64,000 bases of DNA. Source: Gemmatimonas groenlandica (GTDB lineage Bacteria; Gemmatimonadota; Gemmatimonadetes; Gemmatimonadales; Gemmatimonadaceae). The notes beneath the pieces were generated by a model, which made no database searches, was not told where the DNA came from, and was given only the letters and a program-made list of their open reading frames with translations. This document shows, one piece after another, positions 1 through 11,654 of the stretch. The first letter of the stretch is position 1, and every line of letters starts with the position of its first letter. A program made the translations under genes and the position numbers. The stretch is from contig NZ_CP053085.1 in assembly GCF_013004105.1 (NCBI RefSeq), positions 3,658,001 through 3,722,000 on the forward strand, written 5' to 3'.

Positions 1-624
1 CATCCGTCGAAGCAGTCGATGCTGCAGACGATCGCACTCTCAAAGGCGCCGATCATTGCGTCGCACTCGGGTGTGCGCGCGATCTGCAATCACAGCCGTA
101 ACATGGACGATGAACAGCTGACCGCGCTCAAGAAGAACGGCGGCGTGATCCAGCTCGTCGCGTTCAACAGCTACGTGAAGTGCGATCCCGCGCGCGACCT
201 GCCGCGTGAGCAGGCCCGTGCCGCCGCGATGACCGATCTGCGCGCGGAGTTCGGCATCACCGCCACCGATCGTCGTGAACAGCAGGCGCAGATCCAAGCG
301 CTCGCCGACGAGAAGCGCAACGCGTATCTGGCGAAGCAGGAGGACATCACCGCGCGACGCTATCCGTCGGATCCGCCGGCGAACGTGAAGGACTTCGTGA
401 ACCACATTGACTACGTGGTAAAGCTGATCGGCATTGACCACGTGGGCATCAGCTCGGACTTCGACGGCGGTGGCGGCGTGGACGGCTGGCGCAACGCGTC
501 GGAATCGCTGAACGTCACGGCGGAACTGGTGCGCCGCGGGTACTCGAAGAGCGAGATCGAGAAGATCTGGGGCGGGAATTTGCTCAGGGTCATGGAGCAG
601 GCGGCTGCAGCGTCGAAGCGCTGA
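1..624 (+). CDS. Membrane (renal-type) dipeptidase, peptidase M19 family, C-terminal part
   Basis: This is the last 207 codons of a gene that starts before the window; the frame is open to base 1. The protein reads through APIIASHSGVRAICNHSRN, the metal-site segment typical of M19 dipeptidases (the SHS/H ligand region), and continues to IDHVGISSDFDGGGGVDGW, the second conserved block, ending in a helical tail. M19 enzymes are zinc dipeptidases that cleave dipeptides, including D-containing ones. The N-terminus, and therefore any signal peptide, is not visible. It is convergent with tldE and separated from it by a strong inverted repeat. Family assignment is by motif recognition. Confidence 0.9.
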   Translation, partial: HPSKQSMLQTIALSKAPIIASHSGVRAICNHSRNMDDEQLTALKKNGGVIQLVAFNSYVKCDPARDLPREQARAAAMTDLRAEFGITATDRREQQAQIQALADEKRNAYLAKQEDITARRYPSDPPANVKDFVNHIDYVVKLIGIDHVGISSDFDGGGGVDGWRNASESLNVTAELVRRGYSKSEIEKIWGGNLLRVMEQAAAASKR

Positions 625-645
625 ACTGGCCGTCACGTGGGTTCT

Positions 646-713
646 GAGTGGTGAGTTGAAGTCTGGAGTTCTGGGTTGGAACACTTCCGACTCGAAACTT
701 CAACTCACCACTC
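646..713. terminator. Inverted repeat between convergent genes, likely bidirectional terminator
   Basis: Arms of 17 bases at 646-662 and 697-713 (GAGTGGTGAGTTGAAGT and its exact complement) flank a 34-base loop. The hairpin lies between the M19 gene stop at 624 and the tldE stop at 732, the position expected for a shared terminator. There is no long T tract, so Rho-independent function is inferred from position and stem only. Confidence 0.55.
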
Positions 714-731
714 GAAACTCACAGCAATCCG

Positions 732-2093
732 TCAGACTGCTTCAGACAGACTCGTAAAATTGAAATCCCGCGCCTTGATCGACGGCATCACCACATCACC
801 GCCCTGCTCTGTTCCTGCCAGACGCTCGGGACGGCCGAGTGCCTCGATGTTGTTCAAGAGGAACAGCGGCGACTCATTGAAGCGGAAGTTGCGCAGCGAC
901 TTGGTGATCTTGCCGTTTTCCACGAGGAACGTGCCATCGCGCGTGAGTCCGGTGTAGAGCACCGTGCGCGGATCGACTTCGCGCAGATACCACAGGCGCG
1001 TGACCAGAATGCCGCGCGTGGTGCCCTTGATCAGATCCTCCACCGACTGTGTTCCGCCGGCCATCTTGAACGTGCTCGGGCCACCGGTCGGTGTCTTGCT
1101 CTGCTTCTTTGCCCAGAAGCGTGAGTAGATGAGCTGCTTGAGCACGCCGTTTTCGATCCACACCTGCCGACCCAGTGGCATGCCTTCGAAGTCCCACGGA
1201 CGACCGAGCAGCTGCGGGTCGGAGGGATCGGAAAAGATCGTGACGCGTTCGTCGACGATCTTCTCGCCCACTTTGTTTCCGCCGCCCTGCTTCACGAAGG
1301 GACTGCGTCCTTCATCGGCGCTGCGCGCGTCGGCGTAGTTCGCAATCAGCTGCACGAGATCACCGACCGCCTGTGGCTCGAGGATCACGGTGTAGCGTCC
1401 CGGCTCGAGCGCCACCGGCTTCTGTGACAGGCGCGCCTTCTGCACGGCGGTTTCGGCCACCCGGCGCGCATCGATCTGTGCCCAGTCGGCATGATCGGCA
1501 GCGGCCCAACCGGATCCGGTGCCGTCGCTGGTCCGCGCGGTGAGCGTGTAGTTCACATTCGTGCTGCGATGATACGCGAACATGCCGGTGCTGTTGCCGA
1601 TCGCCAGCGCACCGGCCGTGTTCACGAGATAGCCGGCGGCCTTCACATCGCCCGCCTTGCGCGCCATCTCGAGCGCGATGAGGGCCGCCTTCGCCCGGTC
1701 ATCGGCCGTGAGCGATGCCGATGATTCGAAGTACGAGTTCACCGGCGTGTACTGCTGCGACCCGAGCTGTGGCATCGACTCTGGATCGTCGGGCGCGAGA
1801 CGTGCCAACCGTTCGCTCTGCTCGACGGCGCGCTTGATCGCTTCGTCGGAGAGATCATTCGTGGTGACCACCGCATGCTTGGGGCCGAACGCGCTCTGGA
1901 TGCCCAGCTGCGCGTCGGTGGTCGCACCGGCGGTGGAGACCTGATTGTCGGCGAAGCGGATGTTGCCCTGCGTGTAGGTGTTGACCTGCACGTCAACGGC
2001 ATCGGCCTTCGACATCTTCACCGCTTTCTCGACGATCGCCATGGCCTGCTCACGCGTGAGCATCGCATCGTTTGCACTAGCGCGTTCACGCAT
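732..2093 (-). CDS. TldE/PmbA-family protein, partner of TldD
   Basis: A 453-residue protein of the TldD/PmbA family. The N-terminus (LTREQAMAIVEKAVKMSKAD, DVQVNTYTQGNIRFADNQVS) and the C-terminal block FRFNESPLFLLNNIEALG are family hallmarks. It lacks the HExxxH metal motif of the upstream TldD, which fits the non-catalytic TldE role in the heterodimer that degrades unfolded peptides and matures small peptides (known for E. coli TldD/E). The start ATG at 2093 overlaps the TldD stop by one base (TGATG), so the pair is probably translationally coupled. No signal peptide is visible, in contrast to its partner. A second Met at residue 11 is an alternative start. Confidence 0.9.
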   Translation of the reverse strand: MRERASANDAMLTREQAMAIVEKAVKMSKADAVDVQVNTYTQGNIRFADNQVSTAGATTDAQLGIQSAFGPKHAVVTTNDLSDEAIKRAVEQSERLARLAPDDPESMPQLGSQQYTPVNSYFESSASLTADDRAKAALIALEMARKAGDVKAAGYLVNTAGALAIGNSTGMFAYHRSTNVNYTLTARTSDGTGSGWAAADHADWAQIDARRVAETAVQKARLSQKPVALEPGRYTVILEPQAVGDLVQLIANYADARSADEGRSPFVKQGGGNKVGEKIVDERVTIFSDPSDPQLLGRPWDFEGMPLGRQVWIENGVLKQLIYSRFWAKKQSKTPTGGPSTFKMAGGTQSVEDLIKGTTRGILVTRLWYLREVDPRTVLYTGLTRDGTFLVENGKITKSLRNFRFNESPLFLLNNIEALGRPERLAGTEQGGDVVMPSIKARDFNFTSLSEAV

Positions 2094-3733
2094 CAGGCCT
2101 TCCTCCCGGTGTTGATCACATTGACGTTCTTGAAGCGCGCCGGCGGTGAGCCATGGCTCACCGCATTCACCTGCGGTGGCTGACCCTTGCCGTCGAAGAA
2201 GCTGCCACCGAGCACGTAGCTCGACTTGCCACCGATCATGTCCATCGAGTTCCAGAAGTCCGGTGTACGGATCTGATACGCGACGTCTTTCAGGACGCCG
2301 ACGATCTTGCCACCCTTGATCTCGTGGAACGTCTGCCCGCCGAACTGCGCGTTGTAGCGCTGCTGATCGATCGAGAAGCTGCCGTCGCCCTGAATGAGAA
2401 TGCCGCGATCGGTGGCCGACACGAGGTCGTTCAGTGACTGGTCCTTATCGCCAGGCAGCAACGATACGTTGGGCATGCGCTGGAACTGCACGTTGTCCCA
2501 ACCTTGGGCGTACGAGCAGCCGTGTGATCGCACCGGTCGGCCGTTCTTGTCGTACCACCAGCGCAGCCACGGGGCCTGTTCGCGCGTGGTCTGGTAATCG
2601 TTGAACATGCCGTTCTTCACGATCAGGAATTCGTCGGGCTTCACGCCGTCATCGTCCCACCCGATCGTGGACAGTCCGCCTTCCTGCGTGCGGTCGCCCT
2701 GGATGTTCATGATGCTCGGGCCGTACTTGAGCGTGCCCAGCATCTTCTCGGGAGGCGCCACGAAACTGGTGCCGGCGTAGTTCGCTTCGTAGCCCATCGC
2801 GCGATCGAGCTCGGTGGGATGTCCGATGCTCTCGTGAATCGTGAGCCACAGATTGGCCGGGTCGAGCACGAGGTCATAGCGCCCCACATCCACCGGCTTG
2901 GCGGTGAGCTTGGCGGCGGCTTCTTCGCCCCACTTCGGTGCATTGCCGACCAGATCGGAGGCCAGCACGTACTCCCAGCCGCGGGCCATCGGCTGAATCA
3001 TGTTCGCGCGATTCTGGAAGTCGGAGAAGTCGGCCGACACCGCCGTGATCTGCATCGTGGGCCACGACCGTACCGTGTCCTGCTGAATCACCGACCCATC
3101 GGTGTTGGCGTAGTTGCGCTCGTCCTTCACGAAGAAGAAGCCGCTGAACACGTACTTCACGTTCTTGGTCTTCATCGCCGCGGCGTTGGCCTTGAGCAGC
3201 AAGTCCGCCTTCTGCTCCACCGGGATGTCGAACGGGTCCTGCACGTAGGCGCCCTTCCACTTGCCATCGGCGACCACGGGCGACGGCAGCCACTCGATGG
3301 GACGCGCCCGCGCGATGCGCGAGGCCTTGGCGATCGCCACGGCCTCTCGTGCCGCGGCGGCCGCGCCGTCGTTGGTGAGCACGCGCGTCGCGGCGAAGCC
3401 CCACGTGCCATCGACCAGCGCGCGCACACCGATGCCCACGGTGTCGGTGTCGACCACCTGTTGAATCTGCTGCTCGCGCGTGAACACGAAGTTCTGGCGC
3501 TGACGGCTGCAGCGCACGTCGGCATAGCTGGCGCCGGCCATCTTCGCCGCATTCAGCGCGGCGTTCATCAATTCCTTGACCCCCGGAATGTCCGCGAACG
3601 TTTCGAGCGCGCGCGAATCAGGTGCCGAGGAGGCACCGAGCAGTCGGGGGATGGCAGCCAGCGAGCTGCCGGCCAGCAGTGAAGCGCCAAACGCGGCGCC
3701 ACCCTGCTTCATGAAGTCACGGCGGGAAGTCAT
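2093..3733 (-). CDS. TldD-family metalloprotease with Tat signal peptide
   Basis: A 546-residue TldD homologue. The metal motif HESIGH lies near residue 300 and is the HExxxH signature of catalytic TldD subunits. The N-terminus reads TSRRDFMKQGGAAFGASLL, a textbook twin-arginine motif (SRRxFxK) followed by a hydrophobic stretch and an Ala-rich end. The product is therefore predicted to be exported folded, whereas classical TldD is cytoplasmic. It is transcribed leftward ahead of tldE with a one-base overlap. The gap to the upstream helicase gene (96 bases) is filled by a G-rich imperfect palindrome. Confidence 0.9.
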   Translation of the reverse strand: MTSRRDFMKQGGAAFGASLLAGSSLAAIPRLLGASSAPDSRALETFADIPGVKELMNAALNAAKMAGASYADVRCSRQRQNFVFTREQQIQQVVDTDTVGIGVRALVDGTWGFAATRVLTNDGAAAAAREAVAIAKASRIARARPIEWLPSPVVADGKWKGAYVQDPFDIPVEQKADLLLKANAAAMKTKNVKYVFSGFFFVKDERNYANTDGSVIQQDTVRSWPTMQITAVSADFSDFQNRANMIQPMARGWEYVLASDLVGNAPKWGEEAAAKLTAKPVDVGRYDLVLDPANLWLTIHESIGHPTELDRAMGYEANYAGTSFVAPPEKMLGTLKYGPSIMNIQGDRTQEGGLSTIGWDDDGVKPDEFLIVKNGMFNDYQTTREQAPWLRWWYDKNGRPVRSHGCSYAQGWDNVQFQRMPNVSLLPGDKDQSLNDLVSATDRGILIQGDGSFSIDQQRYNAQFGGQTFHEIKGGKIVGVLKDVAYQIRTPDFWNSMDMIGGKSSYVLGGSFFDGKGQPPQVNAVSHGSPPARFKNVNVINTGRKA

Positions 3734-3741
3734 GAGGACAG

Positions 3742-3824
3742 AGTAAGGGGTAGGGAGTCTGGAGTACGGGGAGGGGGGTAGGGTGAGAGCGCTCTCCGTA
3801 CCCCGTACCCCCTACTCCATACTT
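3742..3824. repeat. G-rich imperfect palindrome (family shared with 37186-37242)
   Basis: The gap between the helicase stop and the tldD start is almost entirely an imperfect inverted repeat centred on GAGAGCGCTCTC at about 3790. The right half contains CCCCCTACTCCATAC; the same words (CTACTCCATAC, CCCCCTACTCC) recur in the gap at 37186-37242. It could act as a terminator or processing hairpin, or be a dispersed repeat; nothing in the sequence decides which. Confidence 0.5.
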
Positions 3825-3829
3825 CGCAG

Positions 3830-6800
3830 TTACCCCAGCAGAAGTTGCAGCTCTTCCCGCCCAACCCCCGCCAGTCCGCCCTTGTCTTCGCTGAGAATGG
3901 CGTCCGCCAGGGCCCGCTTACTGGCCTGCAGCTCGAGGATCTTGGACTCGATCGTATCACGCGCCACCACCCGCGTCGCGATGACCTGATTGGTCTGCCC
4001 AATACGGTGCGCCCGGTCGATCGCCTGCGCCTCCACCGCCGGATTCCACCACGGATCGAGCAGGTACACGTATTCGGCCGCCGTGAGGTTGAGCCCGTGT
4101 CCACCAGCCTTGAGGCTGATGAGAAACAGCGGCGGACCATCGGCCGACTGGAACCGGTCCACGCGCGCCTGTCGATCGCGCGTGCGTCCGTCCAGATACT
4201 CGTACGGGACTTCCAGCGCATCGAGACGCGCCCGCAGCAACGACAGGAAGCTCGTGAACTGCGAGAACACCAGCACCTTGTTGCCCTCGGCCGCGATCTC
4301 CTGTAACGCCGGCACCACCGCGTCGAGCTTGGCTGACGGCAACGACGCCTTCGTGGGATCAACCAACGCCGGATGACAGGCTGCCTGACGCAGCCGCAGC
4401 AGCGCCTCGAGGATGTGCATGCGCGACTTGCCGATACCATCGCGCTCCACGCGATCGAGCAGGCTCGTGGCGTACTGACTGCGCAGCTGCTCGTAAAACG
4501 CGCGCTGCTTGGGTTCGAGCTCGACCTCGATCGTCTGCTCGATACGGGCCGGCAATTCCTTCGCCACCATCGCCTTCGTACGCCGCAACACCACGGGACG
4601 CAGCGCGCGAGAGAGCAGCTCCTGCGCCGATACCCCAGTGCCGGCCGGCATGCCCGGTCGGAGTGCCGCCAGTGTGCGCGTGGCCGAACTGAACGTCGTC
4701 GCCGCTCCCAGCATGCCGGGATTGAGGAACTCGAACAGACTCCAGAGTTCCTCGATGCGATTCTCGATCGGCGTACCGCTCAACGCGAGACGATGGTCGG
4801 CCTGTAGCAAGCGGCACGCCTTCGCCGTTGCGGTGCCGGCGTTCTTGATCGCCTGCGCTTCGTCGAGAATCACGTAGTCGAATCGACGCGAACCAAGACG
4901 CGCGATATCCCGACGCAACGTGCCGTAGGTCGTGATCGCCAGATGCGCGTCGACCGTGTCGAGATCCTCGACCGACCGTTCCGCGTGACTGAGATCGTGC
5001 ACCTTGAGCGCCGGCGTGAAGCGCGCCGCCTCACGTACCCAGTTGAACACGAGCGAGCGCGGCACGACTAGCAACGACATACCGGCGCCTTCTTCGCGTC
5101 GCGCTTCGAGCATGGCGAGCACTTGAATCGTCTTGCCCAGCCCCATGTCGTCGGCCAGACATCCGCCGAGCGCGAAGCGACGCAGGAAGCCGAACCAGGA
5201 CAGCCCTTCTTCCTGATAACCGCGCAGCGTGCCCACGAAGCCGCGCGGCACGGGGATCGCGTTGATGCCCTGGAATTTCTTCAGCTCGGCACGACCCGAC
5301 GCCAGCGTTTCGTCGACATCCACATCGGGCAACGCCGCCAGCAGCACATCGAGCAACGCCAGCTGCGATGACCGGAACCGGATGCCGTCACCACGACGCA
5401 CACCGATCGCCAGCAAGGCGCGCAGTTCGTCGAGCGATTCCTCCGGCAGGAAGCCGATGACGCCGTTGCCGAACTCGATCAGCTCCGACCCTTCGTCCAT
5501 GGCCGTGAGCAACTGCGACAGCGTGAGCTCATGGTCGCCGTAGCGCAGCGTGCCGGTGAGATCGAACCAGTCGATCCCCGAGCTCACGCGCACCTGCAAC
5601 GGACTCGGCGCCACGAACGTGGCCCCGTCGCTTTCGATCAGCCAGCCGTCGCGCACGAGGGCCGAGATCAGTCGTGGCAGCGTGTGGGGCTGCACGACCA
5701 GCGACATGCGGCTCTCGGCGTACGAGTACATCTCCTGTGCGCCCAGCGCCCGCAGCCGCGTCATCGCATTGCGTTCGGCGGCCGCGCGGCGACGATACAA
5801 CGTGCGCGTTTTCTTGTCGAAGCAGGTCGACGCGGTCGACGCGGCGTCCACGAACTCCGAGCCGTAACGGAATCGCAACGTGAGCCACGACGGCGACGTG
5901 CGCCACGAACCGGCGCCACTGGTAATGCGCGCCACCGGAAGCGGTGCGGCGTCGCTCTCGACGTGCATCTCACCGGCCGGCAACGACAGTCGCGGCATGT
6001 TCGGCAGCGCGTGGTACTCCGCCAGAAACGCCGACGGATCGTCGCCGAGTTCGAACTCGCCGGCGGTCCACAGCTTCTGCACCAACGGCCAGACCTGATC
6101 GCTATCGAGACGCGAGAGCGTCTTGCCGAACAGCACCAGTCCCGACTCGTGTATCCAGTTCGCGTCGCTGAGCGGACGGACGGCCTCCCCGCGCAGGAGT
6201 TCGCCCACCAACTGGTACTGCTCCGGGGTCGGCCGATCGAGACGCATCGCGACCTGCCACGGCGCATCATCATCCCACGAAATCATGCGCGTGTCGAGCG
6301 ACGGGCGATTGCTCCGTAGCCGCGCACGACCCGTGTCACAGATCATGCGCAACGTGGTGTGATACGCCCGCGGACGCACGATGAATCCACCTGTCGGCAT
6401 CGTGGCAATGCCCTGTGCGTCCGAGCTGCCCAGCAGCATTTCGGCAATCTGCCGATCGACCGGATCAGGCGCGTTGCACCAGGCGTCGATGGAGTACTGA
6501 AAGTGCTTCGGCTCCTCCCACACACTGTCGCGATCGCGGCGCTGCGTCGTGATTTCCACGCGCACCCCACGGTGCTGCGCGCTCTCGGTGAGATGCACGA
6601 GATACACGATGCGCCGATCGGCCGGCAGCGACGTGGCGCGGTTGGTGACGCGCGTTTCGGTAAACACCGACCGCTGGCGACCGCTGGTGTCGCGCAACGC
6701 GGTTTGCCACTCGGGCGCGGGGGCACCCTTGGCCTCGACCGCGCGCGGCTGGGGCTTCATCACCGCCAGCGCAGCACGCTCGAACGTGACCTGCGGTTCC

Positions 6801-7102
6801 GCATTCGACGAGGCCGCCGTCTCGAGCAGCGGCGCCAGTGTGCCCTGTGTGTCCAGCACACGCAGCAGCGCCCACAGATGCTTGCAGGCACCATGCTCCT
6901 GCCCGTGCGGGCAGGTACAGCCGAGGTGCAGACGCCCCGGGCGCGGGCGCAGGAACACTCCATACGTGCGAGTGCCCTGCACCGCGGCGGTGGCCGCAAC
7001 GGCATCGACGTGCTCGAGGGTGAGCACGAAGGGATCGATGTACGCTTCCCCGCGTTCGCGTACATCCGGCGGAAAGCACTGCTCAAGCAAGACGGGAATC
7101 AT
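3830..7102 (-). CDS. SWIM zinc-finger SNF2-family helicase/ATPase
   Basis: A 1090-residue protein. A SWIM zinc finger is visible at about residues 58-80 (CTC...CKHLW). The two-lobed SNF2 ATPase occupies the C-terminal half: Walker A DDMGLGKT near residue 652, DEAQ box near 745, SGTPIENR after it, and the motif VI helix RAHRIGQTNQV near 1034. Bacterial proteins of this layout are thought to translocate on duplex DNA and act on nucleoprotein or stalled RNA polymerase; the exact target is unknown. It is transcribed leftward, 37 bases downstream of tex, so the two may share a transcript. Confidence 0.9.
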   Translation of the reverse strand: MIPVLLEQCFPPDVRERGEAYIDPFVLTLEHVDAVAATAAVQGTRTYGVFLRPRPGRLHLGCTCPHGQEHGACKHLWALLRVLDTQGTLAPLLETAASSNAEPQVTFERAALAVMKPQPRAVEAKGAPAPEWQTALRDTSGRQRSVFTETRVTNRATSLPADRRIVYLVHLTESAQHRGVRVEITTQRRDRDSVWEEPKHFQYSIDAWCNAPDPVDRQIAEMLLGSSDAQGIATMPTGGFIVRPRAYHTTLRMICDTGRARLRSNRPSLDTRMISWDDDAPWQVAMRLDRPTPEQYQLVGELLRGEAVRPLSDANWIHESGLVLFGKTLSRLDSDQVWPLVQKLWTAGEFELGDDPSAFLAEYHALPNMPRLSLPAGEMHVESDAAPLPVARITSGAGSWRTSPSWLTLRFRYGSEFVDAASTASTCFDKKTRTLYRRRAAAERNAMTRLRALGAQEMYSYAESRMSLVVQPHTLPRLISALVRDGWLIESDGATFVAPSPLQVRVSSGIDWFDLTGTLRYGDHELTLSQLLTAMDEGSELIEFGNGVIGFLPEESLDELRALLAIGVRRGDGIRFRSSQLALLDVLLAALPDVDVDETLASGRAELKKFQGINAIPVPRGFVGTLRGYQEEGLSWFGFLRRFALGGCLADDMGLGKTIQVLAMLEARREEGAGMSLLVVPRSLVFNWVREAARFTPALKVHDLSHAERSVEDLDTVDAHLAITTYGTLRRDIARLGSRRFDYVILDEAQAIKNAGTATAKACRLLQADHRLALSGTPIENRIEELWSLFEFLNPGMLGAATTFSSATRTLAALRPGMPAGTGVSAQELLSRALRPVVLRRTKAMVAKELPARIEQTIEVELEPKQRAFYEQLRSQYATSLLDRVERDGIGKSRMHILEALLRLRQAACHPALVDPTKASLPSAKLDAVVPALQEIAAEGNKVLVFSQFTSFLSLLRARLDALEVPYEYLDGRTRDRQARVDRFQSADGPPLFLISLKAGGHGLNLTAAEYVYLLDPWWNPAVEAQAIDRAHRIGQTNQVIATRVVARDTIESKILELQASKRALADAILSEDKGGLAGVGREELQLLLG

Positions 7103-7139
7103 GACCAGCGAAGTCTAACCATGACCCCTCCAACGGCTG

Positions 7140-9488
<2,349 letters not shown>

Positions 9489-9575
9489 GTGCGCGGATTC
9501 TACGCGTCCGAGGAGCCGAATTCCACGCCTTGCATTTTCCGTCCGCGCTAGCGTCGGCTTTCGTGATATTCGCCG

Positions 9576-10220
9576 CTACGACGCGCGATGCAGTAGTCCG
9601 AACGCGAACTCCCGCGTGCCCAGCACCGAGGTCGCGGTAATCCACAGCAGTGCGGCCGGTTCGATGACGCGAGCCCGCACCAGTGGACCAAGTCGCACCG
9701 GTGCAAAATCCAGGTCGGCCGCCAGCTGTGCGACGACGTCGCACGATGCGATATCATCTCCGCAGAGGAACAGCAACGCATGCTGCGGTGCATCGATGGT
9801 ACCGAATCGCGCATTCGCCATGACCTCGACGCCGACCGAATTGAACGCCTTGACCACATGGGCGCCCGGCGACCATCGACTCACCTGCTCGGCGCCGGAA
9901 TCATTGGTCCCGTGCGTCAACACCATGCCAGGACCGATCGGATTGGTTGCGTCGATCAGCGTCTTGCCGGCAAGATCGCCGGCCGCGGCCAGCGCGTCCT
10001 GCGCCGCCTTCCACGGCGTGGCCAGTAGCACCACGTCCGCGCGGGCGGCCGCACCGGCAATCGTATCGCGTGAACGGCGATCGCCATCCAGCGGTGCGTA
10101 CTTCGCATCGTCGGGCGTGCGCAGCCCGAAGATGACACGATGTCCCGCTTCGGCGAAACGCCGGCCGAGGGTCGCGCCGACATTGCCGGCGCCAATGATG
10201 GCGATGGTGTGCGAGGACAT
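9576..10220 (-). CDS. NAD(P)-binding oxidoreductase, F420-dependent NADP reductase-like
   Basis: A 214-residue Rossmann protein. The N-terminus IAIIGAGNVGATLGRRFAEAG is a dinucleotide-binding GxGxxG loop, and the continuation (VIFGLRTPDD, DVVLLATPW, KTLIDATNP) matches the NADPH:F420 reductase/NADP oxidoreductase group. I start it at ATG 10220, directly before the Rossmann strand; a TTG 21 codons upstream is also in frame but adds no homologous sequence. It is last in a three-gene leftward operon with a monooxygenase-like and a DJ-1-like gene. Whether it uses F420 cannot be decided from the sequence. Confidence 0.8.
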   Translation of the reverse strand: MSSHTIAIIGAGNVGATLGRRFAEAGHRVIFGLRTPDDAKYAPLDGDRRSRDTIAGAAARADVVLLATPWKAAQDALAAAGDLAGKTLIDATNPIGPGMVLTHGTNDSGAEQVSRWSPGAHVVKAFNSVGVEVMANARFGTIDAPQHALLFLCGDDIASCDVVAQLAADLDFAPVRLGPLVRARVIEPAALLWITATSVLGTREFAFGLLHRAS

Positions 10221-10260
10221 GATCAGGTTGTTCGGGGAAAGTGAGTCGACGGCGGAGCGA

Positions 10261-10800
10261 TCAGCGATAGATCCAGCGGGCAAGCACTCGTGTGAGGCGT
10301 GGCATGATCACCCACGTCATCAATGCCACCTCGATCACAATGGTCACCAGCAAGCGCATGGCTGACGGTGCACCGGCCAGGGCCACACCGACCAGCTGAC
10401 CGATCGACAGGACCAAGGCATAGACCACCACAACCATGACGATAGCCATCCGGGCGCGCGATGGTTGAGGGACGACCGTACCCGCTGGCGGCGAGAACCA
10501 GAACTCCAACCCCGAGAGTTGGCGCCACGCAGCATCGGCTTCGACCAGCGACGATACGGCCTGCAGTGCGTGTCGTCGAAGGTCGCTGGACTCGAAGGCG
10601 CGCAGGCTCGCGATCGAGTCGAAACGGAACACGCTGGTATACTCGCGCGGACCCCCGGGTGGTGGGCGATGCACGGTAGTCCCGAGATAGCCTGGCAGCG
10701 CCGTCACATCCCTCAAGAGCTGCGTCAGCCATGCTTCGTATTCCGCTTGGCGGCCGGCTTTCACCCGCCGCGTGACGACGACCGTCACCGGCTCATTCAT
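10261..10800 (-). CDS. Antibiotic biosynthesis monooxygenase (ABM)-like domain protein with membrane tail
   Basis: A 179-residue protein. Residues 1-95 (VTVVVTRRVKAGRQAEYEAW, PGYLGTTVHRP, YTSVFRFDSIASLRAFESS) resemble the ABM dimeric alpha-beta barrel. The C-terminal 65 residues hold two hydrophobic segments (MAIVMVVVVYALVLSIGQLV and LLVTIVIEVALMTWVIM), giving a membrane-anchored form. The ATG at 10800 lies two bases after the stop of the DJ-1-like gene, so translation is probably coupled. Proteins of this layout are common in stress or quinone-related operons, but the substrate is unknown. Confidence 0.75.
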   Translation of the reverse strand: MNEPVTVVVTRRVKAGRQAEYEAWLTQLLRDVTALPGYLGTTVHRPPPGGPREYTSVFRFDSIASLRAFESSDLRRHALQAVSSLVEADAAWRQLSGLEFWFSPPAGTVVPQPSRARMAIVMVVVVYALVLSIGQLVGVALAGAPSAMRLLVTIVIEVALMTWVIMPRLTRVLARWIYR

Positions 10801-10802
10801 CG

Positions 10803-11549
10803 TCAGCGACCGAGCGTTTCGATCACCAGTCTCGCCGCCGCGGCGCCGGAGTACTGCTGCTGGCCGGTGATCAGTCGTCCATCCCGCACGGCGAACTCCC
10901 GGAATGGCTGATCCACCACGAAGTTCGTGCCGGCAATCGCGCGCGCTTCGTCCTCGATCCAAAATGGCTGAATGCGCATGCCGACCAGATGGTCGGCAAA
11001 CTGTTCCTCGCTGGTGGCAAAGCCCGTCCACGTCTTGCCTCGAACCAATAGTTCACCCGTCGAGAGTCGTGTCTCGAGCAGCAGACAGGTGCCGTGGCAC
11101 ACCACGGCCACCACCTTGCCCGCCTCGTAGAACGCGGCGATCAGCGACTGAAGCGCCGAGTGACCGCGGAAGGTGAACATCGGTGACTGCCCACCAGCCA
11201 CGAAGACCGCGTCGAACGCGGACACGTCGACGTCGGCGATGCTCTTGGTATCGGCGAGTTGCCCCGCGTGCGTCGGCGAATGCTTGAAGCCCAGGGAGAG
11301 AATGTCGTGCGCCGAGTATCCGCTGGCATCCTCGGGATCGGAATAGCCGTCACCGACCAGTGCGCCACCGTCGGGACTGCGAATCTCCACGTCGTAACCG
11401 GCTTCCACGAACGTCCAATACGGATGGGTCAGCTCGGCCCACCAGAAGCCGACCGGCCACTGGGTCACGGTGGACGTGGCCGGATTCGCGGCGATCAGCA
11501 GCACGCGCATCGGACGTTCCGGATGCGAACGGTTCACATTGGCACTCAT
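10803..11549 (-). CDS. DJ-1/PfpI superfamily (class I glutamine amidotransferase-like) protein
   Basis: A 248-residue protein of the DJ-1/PfpI fold, closest in appearance to the Hsp31/glyoxalase-III-like group. The nucleophile elbow VVCHGTCLLL is near residue 150, preceded by VFVAGGQSPMFTF. The early block FWWAELTHPYWTFVEAGYDVEI is characteristic. The expected role is glyoxal/methylglyoxal detoxification or stress chaperone activity; this is inference from family. It leads the leftward operon and faces the HxlR regulator gene across a 105-base divergent region. Met 14 is an alternative start. Confidence 0.85.
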   Translation of the reverse strand: MSANVNRSHPERPMRVLLIAANPATSTVTQWPVGFWWAELTHPYWTFVEAGYDVEIRSPDGGALVGDGYSDPEDASGYSAHDILSLGFKHSPTHAGQLADTKSIADVDVSAFDAVFVAGGQSPMFTFRGHSALQSLIAAFYEAGKVVAVVCHGTCLLLETRLSTGELLVRGKTWTGFATSEEQFADHLVGMRIQPFWIEDEARAIAGTNFVVDQPFREFAVRDGRLITGQQQYSGAAAARLVIETLGR

Positions 11550-11594
11550 GTGTCCTTCTCCTCAAAGTCGTGAGTTGAGGACGCAGAGTAGAGG

Positions 11595-11643
11595 GGTGCA
11601 CATATTCAGGCCAGTATGCACCTTTTAGGGTGATACTTACCCT
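11595..11643. promoter_or_regulatory. Candidate operator region between the DJ-1-like operon and the hxlR-type gene
   Basis: Two short inverted repeats sit in the divergent gap: GGTGCA (11595-11600) with TGCACC (11617-11622), and AGGGT (11627-11631) with ACCCT (11639-11643). HxlR-family dimers bind such palindromes next to their own gene. The second repeat lies just ahead of the ribosome-binding site GGAGAG, so binding there could repress the regulator gene itself. This is inferred from position and symmetry only. Confidence 0.3.
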
Positions 11644-11654
11644 TTGGAGAGTGT

